NCBI RefSeq assembly: GCF_006715785.1
Contig: NZ_VFNX01000001.1
Coordinates: forward strand, 806,001 to 870,000
DNA length: 64,000 bases
Reading direction: 5' to 3'
Source of the DNA: Streptomyces puniciscabiei
Lineage (GTDB): Bacteria > Actinomycetota > Actinomycetes > Streptomycetales > Streptomycetaceae
The position numbers were made by a program, and so were the translations under genes. The first letter of the stretch is position 1. The number at the start of each line of letters is the position of its first letter. Under the pieces are notes generated by a model. The model was not told the origin of the DNA, made no database searches, and saw only the letters and a program-made list of their open reading frames with translations. Positions 1-8,621 of this stretch are shown piece after piece.

Positions 1-1
1 G

Positions 2-322
2 CTCACCAAGCTGTGCCAGAGCGTCGACCTCGGCGGCACCAACCTGCTCATCACGGCGGGCGGCGGCGCGGACAAGGTGCAGGCAACGGACCTGACCACC
101 GACTCCACCGAGCTGTCCGGCGACGCCGCGTTCAACAACATCGAGATCGGCAACGACGCCAGCACGCTGACCAAGGCGGGCGTGAAGGGCCCGATCGGTG
201 TGTTCAGCCAGCAGGCCGACACCGTGCGCATCGCCAACCTACGGCAGACCAACTACGCGACGACAGCTGGTGTGTTCAAGCTGCCGGGCCTCAAGCTCCG
301 TTTCAGCGGCTCGGGTTGCTGA
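2..322 (+). CDS. DUF6230 family protein, C-terminal part
   Basis: Open from the left edge of the window, so only the last ~106 residues are visible. The reading frame contains short beta-rich phrases such as SVDLGGTNLLITAGGG and ends FKLPGLKLRFSGSGC. I recognise this pattern from the Streptomyces DUF6230 family, usually secreted or cell-envelope proteins of unknown function. It is followed after five bases by a DUF6114 gene; this two-gene order is typical for the pair in Streptomyces and supports the call. The molecular role is unknown. Confidence 0.75.
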   Translation, partial: LTKLCQSVDLGGTNLLITAGGGADKVQATDLTTDSTELSGDAAFNNIEIGNDASTLTKAGVKGPIGVFSQQADTVRIANLRQTNYATTAGVFKLPGLKLRFSGSGC

Positions 323-327
323 TCGCG

Positions 328-798
328 GTGGCCGACCGTCCACGCCCGGGAGCGCGGGCCGCCTTCCGTGGCTGGCGGGCCCGCCGGCCGTTCTGGGGCG
401 GGCTGCTGCTCGCGCTGGCCGGCGGCGAGATCCTGCTCACCGAGAAGGCCTCGCTGAAGGTCGTGATGCACATCGGCATGCAGGGGGCGGCCGGCTACCT
501 GCTGCCGACCCTGATGGCACTGCTGGGCCTGCTGATCCTGTTCAACCCGGCGCAGCGGCTCTTCTACTCCATCACCGGCGTCCTGCTCTCCCTGGGCACC
601 TGGGTCACGTCCAACCTGGGCGGCTTCTTCATCGGCCTCCTGCTGGGCGTCACCGGCAGCTGCCTCGCCTTCGGCTGGCTCCCCGACCAGGAGCCGCGCC
701 TCAGCCGCCGTAAACGCCGTAGGCAGGCGAAGGCGGCGGCACGGGCACGGGCCGAGGGCATCAAGAGTCCGCAGGGGACGAAGGGCCTGGCCGCCTGA
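328..798 (+). CDS. DUF6114 family membrane protein
   Basis: A 156-residue protein starting at GTG 328, five bases after the DUF6230 stop; a TTG at 316 is an alternative start. Three or four hydrophobic segments (roughly residues 20-40, 50-70, 75-95 and 95-120) are followed by a very basic tail (SRRKRRRQAKAAARARAE). This fits the DUF6114 family, small multi-pass membrane proteins encoded beside DUF6230. The pair probably acts together at the cell surface, but no function is established. Translational coupling with the upstream gene is likely from the spacing. Confidence 0.75.
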   Translation: MADRPRPGARAAFRGWRARRPFWGGLLLALAGGEILLTEKASLKVVMHIGMQGAAGYLLPTLMALLGLLILFNPAQRLFYSITGVLLSLGTWVTSNLGGFFIGLLLGVTGSCLAFGWLPDQEPRLSRRKRRRQAKAAARARAEGIKSPQGTKGLAA

Positions 799-1114
799 CG
801 GCACCGGAGGGCGGGCGCGGGTGTCGGCCCGCCGCGTGCGGATCCAGGCAAACCGACGGCCGTCTCCGCCGGTTGCCCGATCAGGCACCGACCACGCGAG
901 CCGCTCCCCCGCTGGGCCCGCGCTCACGGGTGGCTCGGCGGACGCCGCGCGCCCGGTGCTCAACCCCCGCTCACCAGCGGGGCCCGGTGGACACCGCACG
1001 ATCCCGTCACCCGGCCCCCGCTCCGGGCTCCCCCGGACGCCGCGCCGTCTGCGGGGCCGTACGCTCACCCGCCGACGCGCCGGCCTCGCTCACGGGGCAC
1101 GACCTGCGACGGCT
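799..1114. other. Gene-free convergent interval with a small hairpin
   Basis: This interval lies between the DUF6114 stop and the stop of the minus-strand P-type ATPase. The frames that cross it encode Arg/Pro/Ala-rich nonsense and look like GC-bias shadows. A perfect 7-bp inverted repeat with a 4-base loop (CCCCGCT at 965-971, AGCGGGG at 976-982) could help terminate transcription from either side. I see nothing else in it. Confidence 0.5.
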
Positions 1115-3682
1115 TCACGACACGGACCCCTCCGGCCGCCGCCGCGCGGGGTGCTTCGTGGTCATGGTGAGGGCCATGGCGTACAGGCCGAGGACGGCGG
1201 CCAGCAGCAGGTGGTACGGGGCGGGCAGGGCGGTCATGCCGAGCGCGGCGCCCAGCGGGCTGGGCGGTAGGGCGATCCCCACGGCGGCGAGGAAGGCGGC
1301 GGCCCAGCCGACCGGTCCCGACCATCCGCCCCGCGCAAGGCGCCGCCCGTCGCGCAGGAGCAGCATGACCAGCGCCTGGGTGAGCAGGTTCTCGGTGAAC
1401 CAGGCGGAGTGGAAGACGGCCTCGTCGTGCAGCGCGTCGGGGCCGTTCAGGGCGAGCGTGAGGACGCCGAAGGTGGCGAGGTCGGCGAAGGCGTTGAGGA
1501 CGCCGAAGCCGGTGATGAACCGCAGGAAGGCGGCCGGCCGCAGCACGGTCGGCCGACGCAGCTCGCTCGGGGCCGGGCGGTCGTGGGCGAAGGCGAGCTG
1601 GGCGGCGTCGAAGCACAGGTTCTGCGCGAGCACCTGCACGGGGAGCATCGGCAGGAAGGGCAGCAGCAGTCCGGCCGCGAGCATGGCGAGGACGTTGCCC
1701 AGGTTGGAGGAGAGGGTCACCCGCAGATAGGCGGCGATGTTGGCGCTGCTGCGGCGGCCGGCGGTGACGGCGTGTCCGATGGCGGTGAGGTCCTTCTCGC
1801 CCAGCACGACGTCCGCGCTCTCCCGCGCCACCGCCACGGCGCCGCGCGGCGCGATCCCGACGTCGGCGGCGAGCAGCGCGGCCACGTCGTTGACGCCGTC
1901 CCCGAGGAAGCCGACGGTGTGCCCGGCGGCCCGCAGCCCGGCGACGACACGGGCCTTGTCCTCGGGGGTGCACCGGGCGACGACCGTGGTGGTCCCGCCG
2001 GCCCGGCCCGGGCCGTCCCCCTCGCCGGTCCGGGCGGTGCGCACCTCCCCCGGCTCCAGCCCGGCCTCCCGGCAGACACGTGCCGCGGTCGCCGGGTGGT
2101 CGCCGGTGAGGATGTGGACGCCGACGCCGAGGGCGGCGAGGGTGCGCAGGGACTCGGCGGCGCCCGGGGCGAGTTCGTCGCGGAAGGTGACCAGGCCTCG
2201 GAAGGTGAGTCCGCGTTCGTCGGCGGGGGTGTACGGGCGGATGCGGGCGGGTCGTTCGGCGGTGGCGACGGCCAGCACCCGCTGCCCGGTCTCCGCCTCG
2301 CGTGCGGCGAGCGCGAGCAGCCGCTGCCGCTCGGCGTCCGGCAGCGCGCAGCGCGCCAGGACGTCCTCGGCGGCTCCCTTGGTGATCAGCAGGTGGTGGC
2401 CGAACCGGCCGGCGACGACGGCGGTCGCGAGCCGCCGGCCGGGCGCGACGGGCAGCGCGGCGAGCCCGTCGTACTCCTCACCCACTGCCCCGGCGACGTC
2501 GAGCAGCGCCTCGTCCAGGGCGTCGGGGGCGGGCAGTTCGGCGAGGTGCAGGGTCCACCAGGCGCCGGCGGCCGCCCAGCGCAGCACCTCCGGATCGTCC
2601 CGGCCGTCGGGCCCGAGGGAGCGGGCGGCGACCGGCCGGTCCTGGGTGAGGGTGCCGGTCTTGTCCACGCACAATACGTCGATCGCGCCGAGGTCGTGCA
2701 GCGCGGGCAGCCGCCGTACGACGACCCGGCGGGTGCGGGCCAGCAGCGCGGCACTCCGGGCGAGGCACGTGGTGACGATCACCGGGAGCATCTCGGGGGT
2801 GAGCCCGACGGCCACGGACACGACGAACGGCAGCGTCTGCAGGCCCCGGCCGCGCAGCGCCGCGCCCGCCATGAGCACGAGCGGCGGGGTGAGCAGCATG
2901 AACCGGACCAGCACCCGGGCGATGCCGTGCACGGACCGGTCGAAGGCGCTGGGCTCGCGCGGCTCCGGCGTACGCTGCGCGGCCGCGAACCGGGTGCGCG
3001 CCCCGGTGGCCACGACGACCGCGGTGGCGCTGCCCGCGACGACCGCGCTGCCCTGGAAGCACAGCATGGACTCGCCGAGCGGCTCCGGCGGTTCGGCGGC
3101 GGCCTTGGCCACGGGCGCGGACTCGCCGGTGAGCGCGGCCTCGGACACGGTGAGACCGCGGGCGCGCAGCAGCCGTACGTCGGCCGGGACGAGGTCGCCC
3201 GGGCCGAGCCGTACGACGTCACCGGGCACCAGGTCGGCCAACGGGACCTCGTGGGCGCGCGGGGCGGCGGCGTCGTCGGTGCGGCGCAGCACGGTGGCCG
3301 TACCGGCGACGAGTTCGCGCAAGGAGGCGAGCGAGCGGTCGGCGCGGCGCTCGCCGGCCGCGCGCAGCGCGCAGCTGACGGCCACCAGGGCGAGGATCAC
3401 CGTGGCGGTGCCCCAGGAGGCGACGAACGCCGACACCAGGCCGAGGGTGAGGAGGACGGCGGTGAACGGGTCGCGCAGGCCGCGCAGACAGCGCCGGAGC
3501 GCGGAGGGGGTACGCGGGCGGGGCGGGGCGTTCTCGCCGTGGGTGGCGAGCCGGGCGGCGGCCTCGGCGTCGGTGAGTCCGCGCGGGCCGGTGTCGAGGC
3601 GGCGCAGCACCTGGAGCGACGTGCCGCTCGCGCTGCCGGTCCCGGGTCCGCCCACCGGACCCGTCGAGGCCTCAGAGGCCAC
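1115..3682 (-). CDS. P-type cation-transporting ATPase, magnesium-translocating type
   Basis: An 855-residue P-type ATPase. Visible landmarks in order are an N-terminal cation-ATPase segment (LTDAEAAARLATHGEN), the actuator motif TGES, the phosphorylation loop DKTGTLT with Asp about residue 340, and the hinge motif GDGVND at about residues 594-599. About ten membrane segments are expected, with the last group at residues 650-840. Overall layout resembles MgtA/MgtB-type Mg2+ import ATPases more than Cu/Zn P1B pumps, since no CPC motif or metal-binding N-domain is seen. It overlaps the upstream ArsR regulator by 11 bases, so the two are co-transcribed. Substrate is inferred from family only. 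Confidence 0.85.
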   Translation of the reverse strand: MASEASTGPVGGPGTGSASGTSLQVLRRLDTGPRGLTDAEAAARLATHGENAPPRPRTPSALRRCLRGLRDPFTAVLLTLGLVSAFVASWGTATVILALVAVSCALRAAGERRADRSLASLRELVAGTATVLRRTDDAAAPRAHEVPLADLVPGDVVRLGPGDLVPADVRLLRARGLTVSEAALTGESAPVAKAAAEPPEPLGESMLCFQGSAVVAGSATAVVVATGARTRFAAAQRTPEPREPSAFDRSVHGIARVLVRFMLLTPPLVLMAGAALRGRGLQTLPFVVSVAVGLTPEMLPVIVTTCLARSAALLARTRRVVVRRLPALHDLGAIDVLCVDKTGTLTQDRPVAARSLGPDGRDDPEVLRWAAAGAWWTLHLAELPAPDALDEALLDVAGAVGEEYDGLAALPVAPGRRLATAVVAGRFGHHLLITKGAAEDVLARCALPDAERQRLLALAAREAETGQRVLAVATAERPARIRPYTPADERGLTFRGLVTFRDELAPGAAESLRTLAALGVGVHILTGDHPATAARVCREAGLEPGEVRTARTGEGDGPGRAGGTTTVVARCTPEDKARVVAGLRAAGHTVGFLGDGVNDVAALLAADVGIAPRGAVAVARESADVVLGEKDLTAIGHAVTAGRRSSANIAAYLRVTLSSNLGNVLAMLAAGLLLPFLPMLPVQVLAQNLCFDAAQLAFAHDRPAPSELRRPTVLRPAAFLRFITGFGVLNAFADLATFGVLTLALNGPDALHDEAVFHSAWFTENLLTQALVMLLLRDGRRLARGGWSGPVGWAAAFLAAVGIALPPSPLGAALGMTALPAPYHLLLAAVLGLYAMALTMTTKHPARRRPEGSVS

Positions 3683-4040
3683 GGAGGCGGCGGGCGGGGG
3701 CCGGGACGGCCGCGGCCCGTTCGGCGAGCCGGCCGACGAGGAGGCGTACGACGTCGACGACGGCGGCCTGTCCGGCGGCGTCCACGAAGTACACCTGACG
3801 GCGGCCCTCGCGACGGGAGCGGACCAGCCCGGCGAGCTTCAGCTTGGTCAGGTGCTGGCTGACGGCGGGCAGCGCGCCGCCGACCCGCTCGGCCAGCCCG
3901 GTGACATCGCTCTCCCCCTGGATCAGCGCCCAGACGATGTGCAGCCGGGCGGGCGAGGCGAGCAGCCCGAAGGCGGCGGCCGCCTCGGCGAGCACCTCGG
4001 CGGAGGGGTCCTGGTAGCCGGTGCCGGGCGCTGTCGCCAC
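3672..4040 (-). CDS. ArsR-family winged-helix transcriptional regulator
   Basis: A 122-residue protein with a winged helix at residues ~22-95 (LLASPARLHIVWALIQGE, then AVSQHLTKLKLAGLVRSRREG and the wing RRQVYFVDA). The classic ArsR metal box (ELCVCDL) is absent, so metal sensing, if any, must use other residues. Its stop overlaps the start of the P-type ATPase, so it probably autoregulates a regulator-transporter operon. The upstream gap (4041-4216) is shared with the divergent terB gene and should hold both promoters. Confidence 0.85.
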   Translation of the reverse strand: MATAPGTGYQDPSAEVLAEAAAAFGLLASPARLHIVWALIQGESDVTGLAERVGGALPAVSQHLTKLKLAGLVRSRREGRRQVYFVDAAGQAAVVDVVRLLVGRLAERAAAVPAPARRLRGL

Positions 4041-4216
4041 TGTCGCCTTCCCTCCGCGTCGTCCTGTGTGCCGTCTGTTCCGTCCGTGTGCGGCAATTCA
4101 GTCTAGGCGGCGGGAACTTCCCGGCGAGCCCCGGAGTTTCCACGGTGCTGCAGAAGTCTTCGCCGGTGTGCCGGGGAGCGCCCGGGCGTGGATCGCGAGT
4201 GATACGAGGAGTGCGC

Positions 4217-4672
4217 ATGGCACTGTGGGACCGCGTCAAGGAATCGGCGACGCAGATGCAGACCCAGTTGGTGGCGAAGAAGAACGACCTGAAGAGCGGC
4301 GCGTTCCGCGATGCGAGCATGGCGATGTGCGCGCTCGTCGCGGCCGCGGACGGGAGCGTGGATCCGTCGGAGCGCCAGCGGGTGGCCCAGCTCATCGCCA
4401 CGAACGAGGTGTTGCAGAACTTCCCGGCGGACGACCTCAGGCGCCGCTTCGAGGAGAACCTGAACAAGCTGACGACGGACTTCGCCTTCGGCAAGGTGAG
4501 CGTGCTGCAGGAGATCGCCAAGGCGAAGAAGAAGCCGGCCGAGGCGCGGGCCGTGATACAGATCGGCATCGTGATCGGCGGCGCGGACGGCGACTTCGAC
4601 AAGACGGAGCAGGCCGTGGTGCGCGAGGCCTGCTACACGCTGGACCTGCCGCCGCACGAGTTCGACCTCTGA
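4217..4672 (+). CDS. TerB-family tellurite resistance/stress protein
   Basis: A 151-residue protein starting at ATG 4217 behind a purine-rich site (ACGAGGAG). It matches TerB, an all-helical acidic protein that binds divalent metal: an early helix (AMCALVAAADGSVDPSERQ) and a second related Asp-rich loop (IGGADGDFDKTEQ) form the two pseudo-symmetric metal-binding turns. Length is the usual ~150 residues. In Streptomyces such genes occur singly, away from terC/terD, as here. The precise role (envelope stress or metal homeostasis) is not fixed. Confidence 0.85.
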   Translation: MALWDRVKESATQMQTQLVAKKNDLKSGAFRDASMAMCALVAAADGSVDPSERQRVAQLIATNEVLQNFPADDLRRRFEENLNKLTTDFAFGKVSVLQEIAKAKKKPAEARAVIQIGIVIGGADGDFDKTEQAVVREACYTLDLPPHEFDL

Positions 4673-4700
4673 GCCCGTCGGGCCACGCGAGGACGGGGGC

Positions 4701-5705
4701 ATGCTCGACGACCTCGACCGTGCTCTCATCCACGCCCTGCATCTGGACGGCCGGGCGCCGTTCAGCGGGATCGCGGAGGTCCTCGGTGTCTCGGCACAGA
4801 CCGTGGCCCGCCGCTACCGCCGGCTGCGCCACGAGGCCGGGCTGCGCGTGGTGGGCCTCGCCGACCCGCACCGGGCGGGCCGCGCGCAGTGGCTGGTCCG
4901 GCTGACGGCGACGGCACGCTCGGCACAGGACATCGCCGGGGCGCTGGTACGGCGGCCGGACACGTCCTGGGTGAAGCTGACGTCGGGGGGCACCGAGATC
5001 ACCGCGGTGATCCACGCCCCTGCAGAGGACGCCTCGCCCGGCCCCCTCCTGCTGCACGACGTCCCGCGCACCGGCGGCATCACGGCCGTCTCCGCGCACT
5101 GCCTGCTGCACACCTACCTGGGCGGTCCCGCCAACTGGCGACGCAGCGCCCAGGCCCTCGACGAGGAGCAGCAGGCCGCCCTGCGGTACCGGGAGAGCGC
5201 CGAGGGGGTTCGGGAACCGGGGCCCGAGGACGCGGAGTTGCTGGCCGCGCTGGAGCGGGACGGGCGCGCCGGGCAGGGCGAGCTGGCCCGGGCGACCGGC
5301 TGGTCGCCCACGACCGTGGCCCGGCGGCTGGCCGAACTGCGCGCGTCGGGCGCGCTGTTCTTCGACGTGGAGGTGGACGCCGCGCTCTTCGGCGTGCGTA
5401 CCCGGGCCCTGCTGTGGCTGTCGGTGCGGCCGGCCGACCTGGAGCAGGTCGCGCTCGCCCTGGCCGGCCATGACGAGCTGGCGTTCGTGGCCGCGACCAC
5501 CGGCCGCACGAATCTGGTCGCGCAGGCGCTGTGCCGCGATCCGGCCGACCTGCACCGGTATCTGACGCGGCGGCTGGGTGCGCTGCGGGAGATCGACGCG
5601 CTGGAGACGAGCCCGGTGCTGCGTACGTTCAAGGCGGCGAGTCCGGTGCTGACGGATCTGGAAAGGGTGCGGCGTCTCCACACGCCCACCCGGCGGGGCG
5701 GTTGA
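4701..5705 (+). CDS. Lrp/AsnC-family regulator with two tandem HTH-AsnC modules
   Basis: A 334-residue protein, about twice the usual AsnC length. The first helix-turn-helix lies at residues ~5-50 (LDRALIHALHLDGRAPFSGI then VLGVSAQTVARRYRRL). A second lies at ~175-220 (AELLAALERDGRAGQGELA then GWSPTTVARRLAELRASG). Each is followed by a partial ligand-binding (RAM-like) region. Such duplicated AsnC proteins are common in Streptomyces. It starts 28 bases after terB and converges on a DHA2 transporter. The target and effector are unknown. Confidence 0.85.
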   Translation: MLDDLDRALIHALHLDGRAPFSGIAEVLGVSAQTVARRYRRLRHEAGLRVVGLADPHRAGRAQWLVRLTATARSAQDIAGALVRRPDTSWVKLTSGGTEITAVIHAPAEDASPGPLLLHDVPRTGGITAVSAHCLLHTYLGGPANWRRSAQALDEEQQAALRYRESAEGVREPGPEDAELLAALERDGRAGQGELARATGWSPTTVARRLAELRASGALFFDVEVDAALFGVRTRALLWLSVRPADLEQVALALAGHDELAFVAATTGRTNLVAQALCRDPADLHRYLTRRLGALREIDALETSPVLRTFKAASPVLTDLERVRRLHTPTRRGG

Positions 5706-5730
5706 GACCGTGCGCGACTGGGCGTGCGGT

Positions 5731-5780
5731 GTGGCCGGTCGCGCCCACGCGGCGGAGCCGTATGTCGATCCAGCCCCGCG
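5731..5780 (-). repeat. Interspersed Streptomyces repeat, class C (copy 1)
   Basis: Read on the minus strand this holds CGGCTCCGCCGCGTGGGCGC followed by GACCGGCC. The copy at 32849-32900 differs from it at only a few positions over ~45 bases. Both copies are intergenic. I recognise this type as widespread in Streptomyces genomes. Function is unknown. Confidence 0.7.
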
Positions 5781-5840
5781 CCCCATCGGGGCGCTTCCCG
5801 CCGCAGTCTGCGGGCAGTCGTGCCGCTGGGGCGACGGGGC

Positions 5841-5873
5841 CCCCGGTCGAGCGAAGCCGAGAGTGGGGGAGGG
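5841..5873 (+). repeat. Interspersed hairpin repeat, class A (copy 1)
   Basis: The core TCGAGCGAAGCCGAGAG is flanked by C-rich and G-rich arms that can pair into a hairpin. It lies in the convergent gap between the AsnC regulator and the DHA2 transporter, where it could act as a bidirectional terminator. A second copy is at 28955-28987. Confidence 0.75.
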
Positions 5874-5941
5874 TGGGCGCAGGCGGCACCCCGCGAGCGC
5901 GGCCAAGCCAGACCCACCCCGCCCAGCCCGGCACCAGGTGC

Positions 5942-7336
5942 CTAGGAAGCTCCCTCCGCCGCCCCCACCGACCCGCTCGCCACCCAGGCCACGCCCAGCA
6001 GCCCCACCGCCACCCAGCACGCCGCCTGGGGTGCACCCGAGCCCGTTCCCGCCAGGTAGGTGCTGCCGAGGACCGCCACTCCCAGGGTGGCCCCCAGCTG
6101 CTGTACCGCGTTGAGCAGTCCGGCCGCCGAGCCGATCTCCTGCGGACGCAGGGGGTGCAGGGCGAGGGTGAAGAAGGCGGGGGTGAACAGGCCTGCGCCG
6201 AGGCCGACGAGGGCGAGGGCCGGGAGCAGGGCGACCGGGTAGTGGCCCGGCGTGGTCGTGCGGTACGCGGCCACGGCGGCGAGCAGTCCGGTCAGCAGCA
6301 GCCCGAGCCCGTACGGCATGACCCGGCGTCCGTGCCGCCGTACCAGCCGTGAACCCGTCCACCAGGAGGCGAGGGCAAGACCGGCGGACCACGGCAGCAG
6401 GCTCAGTCCGGACGCCAGCACGCCGGTGCCCGTGTCGAGCTGGAGCTGAAGGACGACCACGACGGTGAGGCCGTTGGTCACCGCGAAGAAGGCCGTGGAG
6501 GTGACGAGGGCGGCCGGGAAGCCGCGGTGGGTGAACAGACCGGGCTCCAGCAGCGGACGGGCCGTGCGCCGCTGGTGCCGGGCGAAGCCGGCGAGCACGA
6601 GGAGTCCGGTGCCGAGCAACACCCAGTCGTATGCGCCCAGTTGGCTGAAGTCGCCGCCGATCAGCGGGTACACCAGGAGCCCGGTGCCGAGTGCGGCCAG
6701 GGCGGTGCCGGGCCAGTCGAGGGCCGGGCGGTGCGGGGCACGGTTCTCCGGCAGGTTCCGGGCGAGGGCCAGCACCAGCGCGGCCACCGGCACGTTCACC
6801 AGGAACGCGGACCGCCAGGACGAGCCGAACAGGTCGGCGTGGGTCAGTACACCGCCGAGGACGGGCCCGCAGACGGCGGCGAGGCCCATCACCGGTCCGA
6901 TGCTGCCCAGCGCCTTCGCGGTCTCCTCCCCCGAGAACATCGCCTTGATCAGCCCGATGGTCTGCGGAATGATCAGCGCCGCCGCTGCGCCCTGCACCGC
7001 CCGGAAGGCGATGAGCAGCCCGGGCGACGGCGCCAGTGCGCAGGCCACGGACGCCGCCGTGAACAGCGTGACGCCGAGGACGAACATGCGGCGCCGGCCG
7101 GCGATGTCCCCGAGCCGTCCGCCGGTGATGAGCAGCACCGCGAACGGCAGGGTGTAGGCGGCGCCGAACCACTGGACGTCCGAGACCGGCCCGCCCAGGT
7201 CGGCGTGGACGGCGGGCGCGGCCACCTGTACGACGGTCGCGTCCAGCAGGTTCATCGCCTCACCGAGCAGCAGGGCGGCCAGGCCGGGCCACCGCCTGCG
7301 GTAGGGGGTGGCGACAGCCACGTGTGCTGTGGTCAT
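5942..7336 (-). CDS. MFS transporter, DHA2 drug:H+ antiporter type
   Basis: A 464-residue membrane protein. I chose ATG 7336 (MTTAHVAVATPYRRR) because the upstream 29 codons are Arg/Pro-rich and a GGAAG site precedes this ATG. About fourteen hydrophobic helices are visible, with the MFS motif-A loop GGRLGDIAGRRRMFV and antiporter motif C-like VMGLAAVCGPVLGG. This is the layout of DHA2 proton-coupled multidrug exporters. It converges with the AsnC regulator, which may or may not control it. The substrate cannot be read from sequence. Confidence 0.88.
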   Translation of the reverse strand: MTTAHVAVATPYRRRWPGLAALLLGEAMNLLDATVVQVAAPAVHADLGGPVSDVQWFGAAYTLPFAVLLITGGRLGDIAGRRRMFVLGVTLFTAASVACALAPSPGLLIAFRAVQGAAAALIIPQTIGLIKAMFSGEETAKALGSIGPVMGLAAVCGPVLGGVLTHADLFGSSWRSAFLVNVPVAALVLALARNLPENRAPHRPALDWPGTALAALGTGLLVYPLIGGDFSQLGAYDWVLLGTGLLVLAGFARHQRRTARPLLEPGLFTHRGFPAALVTSTAFFAVTNGLTVVVVLQLQLDTGTGVLASGLSLLPWSAGLALASWWTGSRLVRRHGRRVMPYGLGLLLTGLLAAVAAYRTTTPGHYPVALLPALALVGLGAGLFTPAFFTLALHPLRPQEIGSAAGLLNAVQQLGATLGVAVLGSTYLAGTGSGAPQAACWVAVGLLGVAWVASGSVGAAEGAS

Positions 7337-7480
7337 GGGTCTTCCACTGTTCCTCTCGCGCTCACTGCGGGGGCCGGGACCGGCCCCGGGCCAGCGTGCG
7401 GGAGCGCGCGAGACGGGCTCCATCAGGAACGGTGTGGATGCGGATTTCTTCCATCGGCCACGCTGATCCTGCAGAAATAC

Positions 7481-7518
7481 GACGCGGGTGCTCCCGGTCT
7501 CCCGGGGGCACCCGCGTC
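7481..7518. terminator. Intrinsic terminator hairpin after the osmoprotectant operon
   Basis: A perfect 11-bp inverted repeat (GACGCGGGTGC at 7481-7491 and GCACCCGCGTC at 7508-7518) lies just beyond the stop of the minus-strand substrate-binding protein. No long U-tract follows, as is usual in Streptomyces. Confidence 0.75.
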
Positions 7519-7529
7519 GGTGACGGCCG

Positions 7530-8492
7530 TCAGGCGAGGCCGGCGGTCTTCAGCCAGGCCCGGGCCACGTCCAGCGGGTCCTTGCCCTGGACCTGTACCT
7601 GGGTGTCCAGGTCCAGCAGGGTCGCGGTGTCGAGCTTGGCCGAGACCGCGTCGAGCGCGTCCACGCCCTTCTGGGACAGGGCGCCCTTGTGGACGAGCGG
7701 CTGGACGTTCTCGAAGCCGAAGAGGTTCTTCGGGTCCTGCAGGACGACGAACTTCTCCTTCGAGATGGTGGGGTCCGTGGTGAAGATGTCCGCGGCCTGC
7801 ACGGCGTTCTTCTGCAGGGCGGCCTGGGTGAGCGGGCCGCCCGCGTCGAGCGCCTTGAACGACTTGAACTGAAGGCCGTAGACCGACTTCAGGCCCACCA
7901 GCCCCTGCTGCCGGGTCTGGAACTCCGGCGAGGCGCCGATGACCAGGTCCTTCGCGATGTCCTTCAGGTCGGCGACGGTCGACTTCTCGGTGAGGTGGTA
8001 CTTCTTCGCAGTGGCCGCGTTGAGCGTCACCGAGTCCTTCGACTGCGCCGCCGCGGGCTTCAGCAGGGTCAGCTCGGAGCCCAGCTTGGCCTCGATGGCC
8101 GTCGTCGTGGCCTCGGCCGTCGTCGGCCTGGCCTTCGGGTCGAGGTAGGCCAGCAGCGCGCCGTTGTACTCGGGCAGCACCTTGATGGCGCCGTTCTTGA
8201 TCAGCCCGTAGGTGGTCTCGCGGCTGCCGATGTTCGGCTTGTAACCGACCTTGATTCCCTTGGCCTTGAGGGCCTCGCCGTAGATGTCGGCGAGCAGGGT
8301 GCTCTCGGGGAAGTTGTTGGATCCGACGACCACGGTGTCGCCGCTCGCCTGGCTGTCCGTCAGCGGGTTGCCGCCGGACTTGCCGCCGTTGGAGGAACAG
8401 CCCGCCAGCAGGGCCGTCGCCGCCGCGAGGGCGACCACCGCCGCGCCTCGGTTCCTCCGGATGGACCTGCTGATGCGGTTGATGGAAGTCAC
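7530..8492 (-). CDS. Glycine betaine/choline-type ABC transporter substrate-binding lipoprotein
   Basis: A 320-residue lipoprotein. GTG 8492 is the best start because it places a basic n-region and hydrophobic stretch before the lipobox LAGC (Cys32); the longer frame adds a 42-residue leader unlike a signal peptide. The mature part has the OpuAC-type fold features VVVGSNNFPESTLLADIYGE and LPEYNGALLAYL, where aromatic residues bind quaternary amines. It is the last gene of a four-gene minus-strand operon (ATPase, permease, permease, binding protein), so its role is capture of compatible solutes for osmoprotection. A terminator follows at once. Confidence 0.9.
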   Translation of the reverse strand: MTSINRISRSIRRNRGAAVVALAAATALLAGCSSNGGKSGGNPLTDSQASGDTVVVGSNNFPESTLLADIYGEALKAKGIKVGYKPNIGSRETTYGLIKNGAIKVLPEYNGALLAYLDPKARPTTAEATTTAIEAKLGSELTLLKPAAAQSKDSVTLNAATAKKYHLTEKSTVADLKDIAKDLVIGASPEFQTRQQGLVGLKSVYGLQFKSFKALDAGGPLTQAALQKNAVQAADIFTTDPTISKEKFVVLQDPKNLFGFENVQPLVHKGALSQKGVDALDAVSAKLDTATLLDLDTQVQVQGKDPLDVARAWLKTAGLA

Positions 8493-8621
8493 CCGCCGAT
8501 CCAATCCAGCCGGTTCTCGGTCAGTCAAGTGCCGCGAATCTCCGATTCGACTCGATCTGCGGGCACTTGTGAGCATCGAGCACCTGCCTTGTAACGGATT
8601 CTTGATGAACGGAAACAAACG

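Noticed and set aside
1409..3862. Very long plus-strand open frame (817 codons) antisense to the P-type ATPase
   Set aside because: Its product is Gly/Glu/Arg-rich with no domain, and it mirrors the ATPase codon third positions. It is a high-GC shadow frame.
5841..5873. Insertion-sequence terminal repeat
   Set aside because: No transposase or paired inverted ends with target duplication are nearby; it matches an interspersed hairpin repeat instead.
4437..7172. 911-codon minus-strand frame spanning terB, the AsnC regulator and part of the DHA2 transporter
   Set aside because: It covers three supported genes on both strands and encodes Arg/Pro-rich sequence; no homology pattern is visible.
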